In this document: one piece after another, positions 7,032-13,325 of the stretch
Layout of the letters: every line of letters begins with the position of its first letter
Position numbering within the stretch: position 1 is the first letter of the stretch
Origin: an uncultured Kiritimatiellota bacterium
GTDB taxonomy: Bacteria; Verrucomicrobiota; Kiritimatiellia; RFP12; UBA1067
Length of the DNA: 26,456 bases
Direction of reading: 5' to 3'
Assembly: GCA_934654805.1 (NCBI GenBank)
Contig: CAKUGW010000033.1
Location: 1-26,456, forward strand
Made by a program: the position numbers and the translations under genes
Notes under the pieces: model-generated
Seen by the model: the letters and a program-made list of their open reading frames with translations, nothing else
Told to the model about the DNA's origin: nothing
Database searches by the model: none

Positions 7032-7391
7032 ATGAAGACAAAAAACGAATTCGTTATAAAGTTAGCGACTCGCTTGAAAGAGCTTCGAGGCTCATCTTCT
7101 CAAGCCGAAATGGCGCGGCAACTTGAAATGATGCAACCACAATGGGCTCGCTATGAAAATGGTGCATCGACTCCAAGCGCGGAAGTCCTTGCAGAGATTT
7201 GCGAGAAACACGCCTGTTCGGCCGATTGGCTATTAGGTCTGACGGATAGTTGTTCTGACCGTCAGAACGTTTCCGAGCTGACAGACTGGCGAGTACGTGC
7301 GCTTGCTGCAGAGGCCAAGCTTGAGCGCGTCAACCGCGCTCTCGGCCACGCGCTTAAGGGATTCGAGGAACTGCAGGAGGCCGTGAGATGA
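7032..7391 (+). CDS. Phage repressor, XRE-family HTH
   Basis: The 119-aa product has an XRE/Cro-C1 helix-turn-helix at about residues 7-65: RLKELRGSSSQAEMARQLEM, then PQWARYENGASTPSAEVLAEI and the closing CSADWLLGL typical of the family. Residues 80-119 form a probable dimerisation coiled coil (VRALAAEAKLERVNRALGHAL). There is no peptidase domain, so induction by RecA-stimulated self-cleavage is not expected from this protein. It is divergent from the early operon, with operators between, so it is the likely lysogeny repressor. The ATG has no Shine-Dalgarno, consistent with a leaderless start. GC is lower than in the structural genes. Confidence 0.85.
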   Translation: MKTKNEFVIKLATRLKELRGSSSQAEMARQLEMMQPQWARYENGASTPSAEVLAEICEKHACSADWLLGLTDSCSDRQNVSELTDWRVRALAAEAKLERVNRALGHALKGFEELQEAVR

Positions 7392-7744
7392 TGGCTCACA
7401 TATTAGAAGGAGTGATCATTTTTATAGTCGGGAGAACTCTCCATGAATGGTGGACATCTCTCAAAGCGCAACCAAAGGAGAAACGCACAGAGGCCATTCT
7501 AACGTGCATAGAGTTGCTGTTTCTTGGAGTAATATTTTGGAGTGATAATTCGTCGTCATCATCATTCTCTATTCGCTTCACAATGGCTTGCGCATGGTTT
7601 GTTTTTTGTATGGTCAAATTCTGCCTACTTGAAAAACCGATACATAGGACAACGCTTGTCTTTGATTTGATTATGCCGCTTTTTGTTGTCGTGCTTGCGG
7701 CTGTTGACTTCAAAATTAAGATAGGAATTTCACTGCAAAAATAA
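7388..7744 (+). CDS. Multi-pass membrane protein co-transcribed with the repressor
   Basis: The 118-aa product has about four hydrophobic segments: near residues 5-16 (ILEGVIIFIVG), 36-51 (ILTCIELLFLGVIFW), 63-80 (RFTMACAWFVFCMVKFCLL) and 88-107 (LVFDLIMPLFVVVLAAVDF). The ATG overlaps the repressor stop (ATGA), so it is expressed in the lysogen. AT-rich codon use sets it apart from the structural genes. No family was recognised. Membrane proteins cotranscribed with a repressor are often superinfection-exclusion proteins, which is a reasonable but unproven guess here. Confidence 0.7.
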   Translation: MMAHILEGVIIFIVGRTLHEWWTSLKAQPKEKRTEAILTCIELLFLGVIFWSDNSSSSSFSIRFTMACAWFVFCMVKFCLLEKPIHRTTLVFDLIMPLFVVVLAAVDFKIKIGISLQK

Positions 7745-7757
7745 CTCATGTGATTTT

Positions 7758-7850
7758 GTGGCTGAGACCTATTCATTCATCGCCAACGGATTTACAATGC
7801 TACTCGAAACTGACCAGAAGGTCATCGAGATGAAGACGGAACAGTATTAA
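7758..7850 (+). pseudogene. Possible 30-codon gene remnant
   Basis: In this otherwise non-coding gap a short frame from GTG to TAA reads AETYSFIANGFTMLLETDQK, then IEMKTEQY. It looks protein-like rather than random, and lacks a Shine-Dalgarno. It may be the 3' end of a gene truncated when this accessory region rearranged. No family was recognised. Confidence 0.25.
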
Positions 7851-7898
7851 ATTGCATGCATCATTAACTACTCACCGTGGTGTGTAGTTCTTTCCACG

Positions 7899-8123
7899 CC
7901 CCCTGAAACTCGCTTGCAGGGGATGTTTTTTGCCTCTGAAACACCCTCGAAAATAGCGAAATCTGCTGCGGCAGATTTGATTTCTAATTTCGATTTTCCC
8001 CATTTTCTCCGGACATCTCCGCTCTTTGCTTTCCGGCTTCCGTAATATAATCCGCGCCGTTCCTCCTACGCGGCTAACGCCGACTACGGAGGATAAACCG
8101 ACCGTTCATCGGCACTCCAGCGG
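7899..8123. repeat. 225-bp direct repeat, copy A
   Basis: This segment matches 10015-10239 at 224 of 225 positions (A at 7906 against C at 10022). It contains, in order, a terminator-like hairpin followed by T6 (7900-7931, one stem mismatch in this copy), a second perfect 8-bp hairpin (7959-7978, AAATCTGC/GCAGATTT), an AT-rich stretch, a TATAAT box (8046-8051) and the nested TCCTCC/GGAGGA hairpin (8062-8094). It has no open reading frame worth calling. It precedes the DUF488 cassette, whose other side is bounded by copy B. Confidence 0.97.
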
Positions 8124-8154
8124 CGTGGCCCCGGCTGCAGAAACACGGGGCGCG

Positions 8155-8182
8155 TTGACGGCGGCGGGGGATATGGTATAAT
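8155..8182 (+). promoter_or_regulatory. Promoter of the DUF488 cassette
   Basis: TTGACG (8155-8160), 16 bp, TATAAT (8177-8182) with an extended TG upstream of the -10. Predicted start is near 8189. It lies just outside direct-repeat copy A and right before the two-gene cassette, so the cassette has its own constitutive-looking promoter and can be expressed in the lysogen. Confidence 0.8.
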
Positions 8183-8214
8183 ACGGAACCGTGACGCTAA
8201 CAAAGGAGAAGGGA

Positions 8215-9111
8215 GTGACCGAGCATCAGGAAGGCTTGATTCTGTCTTTGATTGGGTCTGATCCATCGGGATTGACATCAATTGAAGTTCAGAAGTTGAT
8301 GTTCGCCTATGGCATCGAAGCCGACGAGCGACCTTACGACTTCATGCCCTTCGAACAGGGCGGATATTCTTTCACGCTTGCGCGGGATGTGCACTCCCTT
8401 GAATCACAGGGATTTGTCAGGCAGACACCGCAAAGGCAAGGCAAGCCAAGGTGGTCGCTCTCTGAAGCCGGTCGAGCGCATGCATTTCGCCACGTATCGG
8501 CAACAAAACGGATGGTGGCGTTTCGCCGCCAATATCCGCTCCTAGGCACGAAGTTGATCGCTGACATCTACAGAAAGCATCCATATTTCGCGATACGCAG
8601 CAAAATCGCCGACATCGTGCTCTTTGACGATCCTGATGCGCTCAGGCGCATCGAAGACGCGAAGCCGACGGAGCAAACACCTTTTGCGACGATAGGATAT
8701 GAGGGGCGGTCTGTCGAGGGATTCTTCAACACGCTCATAAAGAATGGGATAACTACCCTCTGCGACGTGCGGAAGAACCCGATAAGCAGAAAGTACGGGT
8801 TCTCAAAATCTACGCTCGAAAAGGTGTGCAATGGCTCGGGCATAAGCTACTGCCACTATCCAGAGCTTGGGATTCCTACCCATGAGCGCTCCGAACTCAA
8901 CTGCCAGGCAGACTACGACGAATTGTTTTCAAGATACCGCAAAACCATTCTCAAAGACGCATCCGATACGGTTGCCGCAGTCGCGCAGCGAATTGCAGAT
9001 GGCGAGTGCGTTGCGCTCATGTGCTTTGAGCGCGACCCACGCCAATGCCACCGCACCGAGGTTGCGAAAGCCGTCGCCAAGATTCTCTGCGCAGACTACG
9101 AAGTGTTGTAG
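8215..9111 (+). CDS. DUF488-domain protein with N-terminal SocA-like domain
   Basis: The 298-aa product has two parts. Residues about 1-130 resemble the SocA/DUF4065 (Panacea) fold, with VQKLMFAYG, an FEQGGYSFTLARDVHSLESQGF segment and a winged-helix-like end. Residues about 155-298 are a DUF488 domain: TIGYEGRS (159-166), CDVRKNP (183-189) and the closing MCFERDPRQCHR (269-280), with its conserved cysteine and Cys-His-Arg. DUF488 chemistry is unknown; the conserved Cys/His suggests an enzyme. The GTG at 8215 is preferred because AAGGAG lies about seven bases upstream; an earlier in-frame GTG at 8191 would sit on the transcription start. It forms a two-gene unit with the next gene, 23 bases downstream, on its own promoter. 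Likely cargo rather than a phage-function gene. Confidence 0.85.
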   Translation: MTEHQEGLILSLIGSDPSGLTSIEVQKLMFAYGIEADERPYDFMPFEQGGYSFTLARDVHSLESQGFVRQTPQRQGKPRWSLSEAGRAHAFRHVSATKRMVAFRRQYPLLGTKLIADIYRKHPYFAIRSKIADIVLFDDPDALRRIEDAKPTEQTPFATIGYEGRSVEGFFNTLIKNGITTLCDVRKNPISRKYGFSKSTLEKVCNGSGISYCHYPELGIPTHERSELNCQADYDELFSRYRKTILKDASDTVAAVAQRIADGECVALMCFERDPRQCHRTEVAKAVAKILCADYEVL

Positions 9112-9134
9112 ATGCGACATGGGATTAAACCATC

Positions 9135-9989
9135 ATGCAGAGTGATGTAAAGTTGAAGCTGCTCGTACTGGTGAAGACGAAGCCCATCCCATCCAAAAAG
9201 TATGTGGAGATTGTGTGTACGGCGGGCATTCGCGAGGATGGCACTTGGGTCAGGATATTCCCGATTAAGTTCCGCCAACTGCCAAAGGAATGCCAGTTCC
9301 GAAAGTATCAGTGGATTGAGTGTTATGGCTATAGGCCAAACAACGACAGCAGACCCGAAAGCTTTCACATCAACATGGAGCGCGGTCTGAAATGCGTAGG
9401 CGCCCCTTTGGACACGAAGAAGAAATGGGAACTGAGGCGCTCCGCCATCTTGAATAAAACCAGGCCAAAGGTCTACGAATCACTTCGTGAACTGATATCC
9501 GACGGAGTCGCGAACAAAGTCACGCTTGCCGTATTCCACCCGGCAACAAAACGGCTCGTCTGCGAAAATCCGAAGAAGCCAGAAGACCCGGAGCGCATCG
9601 CCGCCGCAATGGCAGCGGTGATGGCACCCGACCTCTTCGAAGACAACGGCTGGCGAGAGGACTTCAAACTGTGCGAGAGGGTGCCGTTCGACTTCAAATA
9701 CGAGGTCACAGACTGCGAGGGCAAAAAGGCAAAGTTCACAATCCTCGACTGGGAGCTGGGTGCGCTTTTCTATCATGCCGTGCACACGCGGCATAAATCT
9801 GTAGAAGAAGCAAAAGCCGAAGTCTTTCAGAAATACGGGAATGAATTCTGCCGTGATTCGGTTGATTTGCATTTTTACATGGGGACAATGAACGAGTCTC
9901 ATAAACGCCATTTTGACAACCCATGGTCAATAATCGGCGTCGCCGAATTCCCCACAATAACAGCATCGCAAATGACATTTCCGCTCTGA
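9135..9989 (+). CDS. Conserved hypothetical partner of DUF488, 284 aa
   Basis: The 284-aa product has a clear N-terminal core at about residues 7-60: KLLVLVKTKPIPSKKYVE, then CTAGIREDGTWVRIFPIKFR and KYQWIECYGY. Proteins with this signature are, from memory, common uncharacterised partners of DUF488 genes, so the pair is probably a functional unit. The middle is Arg/Lys-rich, and the C-terminal 90 residues include DWELGALFYHAV and a FYMGTM motif. No catalytic motif is assigned. The start follows a 23-base gap after the DUF488 stop and has only a weak GGGAT site, so translation may be coupled. Right after its stop lies copy B of the direct repeat, with a perfect terminator. Confidence 0.75.
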   Translation: MQSDVKLKLLVLVKTKPIPSKKYVEIVCTAGIREDGTWVRIFPIKFRQLPKECQFRKYQWIECYGYRPNNDSRPESFHINMERGLKCVGAPLDTKKKWELRRSAILNKTRPKVYESLRELISDGVANKVTLAVFHPATKRLVCENPKKPEDPERIAAAMAAVMAPDLFEDNGWREDFKLCERVPFDFKYEVTDCEGKKAKFTILDWELGALFYHAVHTRHKSVEEAKAEVFQKYGNEFCRDSVDLHFYMGTMNESHKRHFDNPWSIIGVAEFPTITASQMTFPL

Positions 9990-10014
9990 TTCCCCACCGC
10001 CTCGTCAACACCCA

Positions 10015-10239
10015 CCCCCTGCAACTCGCTTGCAGGGGATGTTTTTTGCCTCTGAAACACCCTCGAAAATAGCGAAATCTGCTGCGGCAGATTTGATTTC
10101 TAATTTCGATTTTCCCCATTTTCTCCGGACATCTCCGCTCTTTGCTTTCCGGCTTCCGTAATATAATCCGCGCCGTTCCTCCTACGCGGCTAACGCCGAC
10201 TACGGAGGATAAACCGACCGTTCATCGGCACTCCAGCGG
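10015..10239. repeat. 225-bp direct repeat, copy B
   Basis: Second copy of the element at 7899-8123, differing at one position (10022). That difference restores a perfect terminator stem here. The copies bracket the two-gene DUF488 cassette (spacing 2116 bp), so the cassette could be gained or lost by recombination between them. Each copy ends a transcription unit and carries a TATAAT box (10162-10167 here) for what follows. Confidence 0.97.
10016..10047 (+). terminator. Intrinsic terminator after the DUF488 cassette
   Basis: A perfect 9-bp stem (CCCCTGCAA at 10016-10024 and TTGCAGGGG at 10030-10038) has loop CTCGC and is followed by ATG and six T. It lies 27 bases after the stop codon of the 284-aa protein. 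The same structure in repeat copy A has one mismatch. Confidence 0.9.
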
Positions 10240-10280
10240 GCGTCAAGCGCCTGTAGAATGCCACCTTTCGGATACCCCCT

Positions 10281-10308
10281 CCACATTTTGGCGGCCGCCA
10301 AAATGTGG
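10281..10308. promoter_or_regulatory. Perfect 28-bp palindrome, probable operator
   Basis: CCACATTTTGGCGG is followed directly by its exact reverse complement, giving a 28-bp perfect palindrome. A half-site CATTTTGGCG recurs at 10366-10375, about 75 bp away, upstream of the late genes. Such long perfect palindromes usually bind a dimeric or tetrameric regulator; a late-gene activator or repressor site is likely. It could also form a cruciform. Confidence 0.6.
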
Positions 10309-10390
10309 CACAATACCCAACGCGGCCAAACGGCAGTAGATAGAGGAAAAATCTCACACAGCCGTCATTTTGGCGATATCCACGATAGCG

Positions 10391-10420
10391 AACGCAAGGA
10401 TTTACCTTGCGTTTCTTTGT
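10391..10420 (+). terminator. Terminator-like hairpin upstream of the late genes
   Basis: A 9-bp perfect stem (AACGCAAGG at 10391-10399, CCTTGCGTT at 10405-10413) has loop ATTTA and continues into TCTTTGTG. The T tail is imperfect, so efficiency may be moderate; it would isolate late genes from upstream reading. Confidence 0.6.
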
Positions 10421-10428
10421 GTTATACT
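10401..10428 (+). promoter_or_regulatory. Candidate late promoter
   Basis: TTTACC (10401-10406), 16 bp, TATACT (10423-10428). The -35 is imperfect and lies inside the hairpin, which would fit a promoter needing an activator, as late promoters of Mu-like phages do. It is the best promoter candidate upstream of the first late gene. Confidence 0.45.
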
Positions 10429-10590
10429 ACGCGGCGTCCGATCTGAAAGAGGGTCGGGCCCTTCCATCAGAAGTCACTTATCATGTTGCTCCAATCCTGA
10501 AGCCGCGCCGCGCGGTAGCTCCCGTGAAGGTCTCGAACCCCGGGGACGCGGCAAAACCTTTCCAATACAGCCCATCCTGTCTAAAACCGC

Positions 10591-11025
10591 ATGACACTCG
10601 CAATCATACTCGCCGCCGCCGCAACCGTTACGCCGGGAGTCGCAGACTCCGGCTGGATCAGCGGCAACACCCTGACAACCATCCTCTCCATCCTCTGCGG
10701 CGCGGGCGGCATCGTCGGCGGCAAGATGTGGGGCGACCGCTCGGCGAAGAAACACGAAGACGAGATCCGCGCCCAGATCGCGAACGAGCTGCGGGCGAAG
10801 ATTGTCAACGACCCGATGCACGTCGAGCAGTCGGGCTATCAGGCGACGATGAAGGCGAACGCCTCCGACCATGCCGACATCTTCGCCCGGCTGCGGTTCC
10901 TCGAGACGGAAGTCGCCAGCGTCAAGGCCACGATCACGGCCAAGTTCGACGGACTGTCCGCGCAGATCATGGAGACGCGCGAGATGGTCCGTTCGCTTTT
11001 CGACAAGATCTGCAAGAGGAAGTAG
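10591..11025 (+). CDS. Membrane-anchored coiled-coil protein (DUF2730/Mu gp25-like or holin-like)
   Basis: The 144-aa product has an N-terminal hydrophobic segment (TLAIILAAAATVTPGV) and a second at about residues 28-46 (TLTTILSILCGAGGIVGG), followed by a long charged coiled-coil region (about 60-140). This matches the shape of DUF2730, Mu gp25, which lies just upstream of the terminase genes as here; a holin is an alternative. No Shine-Dalgarno precedes the ATG, so the start is the least certain part. It begins the late operon and is followed within four bases by the next gene. Confidence 0.55.
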   Translation: MTLAIILAAAATVTPGVADSGWISGNTLTTILSILCGAGGIVGGKMWGDRSAKKHEDEIRAQIANELRAKIVNDPMHVEQSGYQATMKANASDHADIFARLRFLETEVASVKATITAKFDGLSAQIMETREMVRSLFDKICKRK

Positions 11026-11028
11026 GCC

Positions 11029-11283
11029 ATGAACGAAGAACAGATGATTGTGAAGGACGCGCTGAAGGCGGTGCAGTTGAGCGGCGAACACGGTCAGCTC
11101 AAGTCGGTGCTGTTGGACGCGCTCCGCACGCCGGACGGGCAGAAGCTCAACCCCGAGCAGCAGAGCGTCATCTGGGGAACCCTCACCGGGCGCGGCTGGA
11201 TCACGGGGAAGATCGAACCCCTCTGGCACAATACGCGCTGGTCGCTCACCGTCGCCGGAATGAGCGCGCTGGAGCAGATGTAA
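11029..11283 (+). CDS. Small late-operon protein of unknown function, 84 aa
   Basis: The 84-aa product is mixed in composition, with a possible winged-helix-like end (VIWGTLTGRGWITGKIE, then NTRWSLTVAGMSALEQM). No known domain was recognised. Position corresponds to the small genes between gp25 and the small terminase of Mu. The ATG has an AGAGGA site eight bases upstream. It is separated from the following gene by one base. Confidence 0.65.
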   Translation: MNEEQMIVKDALKAVQLSGEHGQLKSVLLDALRTPDGQKLNPEQQSVIWGTLTGRGWITGKIEPLWHNTRWSLTVAGMSALEQM

Positions 11284-11284
11284 C

Positions 11285-11884
11285 ATGGAAGGCCTGAAGC
11301 TGAGAAGGATCGACGCCTGGGAAAGCCGTCTTACCGACGAGCAGCAGCGCGAGCTTTACCGCTGGACGCAGACGCCGCTCGACAAGGGCGACGGCGACCT
11401 GCGGCGGCCGAGCTTCGACGAGTGCATGGCGCACCTGGACGAACTGGGGCTGGACCGTCCGAGCCGGGGCGCGTGGTTCCGCTTCAAGGCGGCGATGCAG
11501 AAGATGTTGCGCGAGGAGCTGCTCTACTCTGTCTCGGCGAGCGCGGAGAGCGCGAAAGACCTGAAGGCGATGACGCCGCCGGACAACGCGCTCGCGGCGG
11601 ACACGTTCGCGAACCTGGCGATCGACGCGGCGATGAAGGGCAACGAGGAGGCGGTCTCGATCTATTCGTCGGCGGCGCGGCACTTCCGCGCAATGGTCCA
11701 GGAAGAGCAGAAGCTCGCCCTCTCGGAGCGCGCCCAGGCGACGAAGGAAGACCAGCTCCGCCTCGCCCGCGAGAAGTTCGAGGCGGCCGAGAGGCGGCTC
11801 AATGCCGCCAAGGACGCGGTCAACGACACCAAGCTCACCCCCGAAGAGCGCGAAGCCCGCCTGAAGGAAATCTTCGGCATCTGA
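11285..11884 (+). CDS. Terminase small subunit (DUF3486/Mu gp27-like)
   Basis: The 199-aa product sits directly before the large terminase and is largely helical. Residues about 40-70 contain RPSFDECMAHLDELGLDRPS, then a segment like the DUF3486 pattern (a helix, a G-x-x-x-S-x-x-x turn, a second helix). The C-terminal half (about 130-199) is a charged coiled coil. Small terminases bind DNA and load the large subunit for packaging; Mu-type phages package by headful from one end. Assignment relies on position plus weak similarity. No strong Shine-Dalgarno; the gene is coupled to its upstream neighbour. Confidence 0.6.
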   Translation: MEGLKLRRIDAWESRLTDEQQRELYRWTQTPLDKGDGDLRRPSFDECMAHLDELGLDRPSRGAWFRFKAAMQKMLREELLYSVSASAESAKDLKAMTPPDNALAADTFANLAIDAAMKGNEEAVSIYSSAARHFRAMVQEEQKLALSERAQATKEDQLRLAREKFEAAERRLNAAKDAVNDTKLTPEEREARLKEIFGI

Positions 11885-11903
11885 AGAACAACCGAATGAC
11901 CGA

Positions 11904-13325
11904 ATGATCACGAGTCCGATCCAGCTCCTGAAACCGTACCAGAAGGACGTCTTCGACGATCCTTGCCGGTTCATCTGCTGGATCGCCGGGCGTCAGGTCG
12001 GCAAGAGCTTCACCGGCGCGGGGCGTGCCGTCCGCAAGGTCCTCACGCAGGCGAAGACCGACTTCCTCATCGCCTCGCCATCCGAGCGCCAGAGCTACGA
12101 GGCCGTCCTGAAGTGCCGCGACTGGGCCGACGCCTTCGGCTTCGCCGTCGAGGACATCCTCGAGGAGCGCGACAAGCCCGGCACGCTGATGTCCGCCGCG
12201 ACCATCCGCTTCGCGAACGGCTCGCGCATCATCGCCGTCCCCGGCAAGCCCGACACCGTGCGCGGCTTCTCCGCCGACATCTGGATGGACGAGTTCGCCT
12301 TTTTTGAGGATCCCGCCGCGACCTGGAAGGCGATCCTCCCTTCAATCTCCAATCCCTTGAAGGGCCTCAAGACGGCCATTCTCACCTCGACCCCCAACGG
12401 CAAGTCAGGTCGCGGCAAGCGCTTCTACGAGATCGTGACCGCCAAGGGCACGATCGACCCCGAGACCGCCGGGGCCATGTATCGCGCGGGGGAGTGGTCC
12501 ATCCACCGCACGCCCATCACCCTCGCCGCGCCGTTCCTCGGCACGGACATCGAACAGCTCCGGCGCGCCGTCGACGACGACGAGGCCTGGGCGCAGGAGT
12601 TCCTTTGCCAGTTCATCGACGGCTCGTCGGTGCTGCTCCCGTATGACCTGATGGCGAAGTGCGAAAGCTTCGAGGCCGAGACGGACATGTCCCTCGCCGA
12701 CATGAAGGCGCGGCGAGCGGCCGGCTCGGTCTTCTATGGCGGGTTCGACTTCGGGCGCATCTCCGACCCGTCGGTGGGCTGGTTCCTCGAAAAGGTCGGC
12801 GACGTCCTCTGGACGCGCAAGGTTAAGGTCGAGAAGAACGTCAACACGGTCGACCAGTTCGAGACCTACAAGCCCTACATCGACCTCTGCGCGAAAGTCT
12901 GCGTCGACTACACGGGCCCCGGCGTCGGCTTCGGCGACATGTGCGCGAAGGAATGGACCGCGTCGAAGGACGGCACCGACCCCGTCAAGATCGAGCTCTG
13001 CACCTTCACGCCCGGCTTCAAGCGCGAAATCTTCCCGCGCCTCCGCACGTCCGTCGCAGGCGTCAAGCTGCGCCTTCCCGTCGACGTCGAGTGCCGCGAA
13101 GACCTCCACGAGATGCAGGATGTCGTCAAGGGCGACGTCCACAACTACTTCGCGAAGCGCACGGCCGAAGGCCACTCCGACCGCTGCACGGCCCTCGCCC
13201 TCGCCAACCGCGCCGCCGGCTTCTCCAACGACTGGACCTTCGACCCCGTGGTCGTCGCGCCTGACGGCGGGACGTCCGCCGCGATCGGAACCTACGACAA
13301 CTTCACCACAAGGAAACTCGACTGA
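11904..13325 (+). CDS. Terminase large subunit (Mu gp28-like)
   Basis: The 473-aa product is a full-length packaging ATPase-nuclease. Walker A GRQVGKS is at residues 29-35, Walker B ADIWMDEF at 124-131 with catalytic Glu, and the coupling motif TSTPNG at 161-166. The C-terminal RNase H-like nuclease has GGFDFGRISDPS (279-290, Asp at 282), VCVDYTG (around 332-338) and a late HSDRCTALALA segment holding a further conserved Asp. Length matches the family. It cuts and pumps phage DNA into the procapsid with the small subunit and portal. The ATG at 11904 lacks a clear Shine-Dalgarno; its stop overlaps the portal start by one base. Confidence 0.93.
   Translation: MITSPIQLLKPYQKDVFDDPCRFICWIAGRQVGKSFTGAGRAVRKVLTQAKTDFLIASPSERQSYEAVLKCRDWADAFGFAVEDILEERDKPGTLMSAATIRFANGSRIIAVPGKPDTVRGFSADIWMDEFAFFEDPAATWKAILPSISNPLKGLKTAILTSTPNGKSGRGKRFYEIVTAKGTIDPETAGAMYRAGEWSIHRTPITLAAPFLGTDIEQLRRAVDDDEAWAQEFLCQFIDGSSVLLPYDLMAKCESFEAETDMSLADMKARRAAGSVFYGGFDFGRISDPSVGWFLEKVGDVLWTRKVKVEKNVNTVDQFETYKPYIDLCAKVCVDYTGPGVGFGDMCAKEWTASKDGTDPVKIELCTFTPGFKREIFPRLRTSVAGVKLRLPVDVECREDLHEMQDVVKGDVHNYFAKRTAEGHSDRCTALALANRAAGFSNDWTFDPVVVAPDGGTSAAIGTYDNFTTRKLD

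Larger units (their letters stand above)
6942..7057. promoter_or_regulatory. Operator region with GTTAT half-sites
   Basis: Five GTTAT/ATAAC pentamers occur in 116 bp: 6942-6946, 6983-6987, 6994-6998, 7027-7031 and 7053-7057. The second and third form a dyad (ATAAC, 6 bases, GTTAT) centred within the early promoter. This spacing and placement suit operators for the phage repressor and the Cro/Ner-like protein. No binding is proved by the sequence. Confidence 0.5.
10240..10590 (+). promoter_or_regulatory. Late-operon leader region, no recognised gene
   Basis: There is no convincing gene in these 351 bases. They contain the 28-bp palindrome (10281-10308), a related half-site CATTTTGGCG (10366-10375), a terminator-like hairpin (10391-10413) and a promoter candidate (10401-10428). 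A leader of about 155 bases then runs to the first late gene, whose ATG at 10591 lacks a Shine-Dalgarno. The layout suggests a controlled start of late transcription. Confidence 0.5.

Noticed and set aside
10440..10590. tRNA-like stretch with a T-arm-like CTCGAACCCC in the late leader
   Set aside because: The invariant TTC is absent and no acceptor, D or anticodon arms can be paired convincingly.
10407..11297. A 296-codon plus-strand frame starting in the late leader
   Set aside because: Its second half is an Arg-rich shadow of the 144-aa gene in another frame; only the first 60 codons lie outside, and they have no Shine-Dalgarno.
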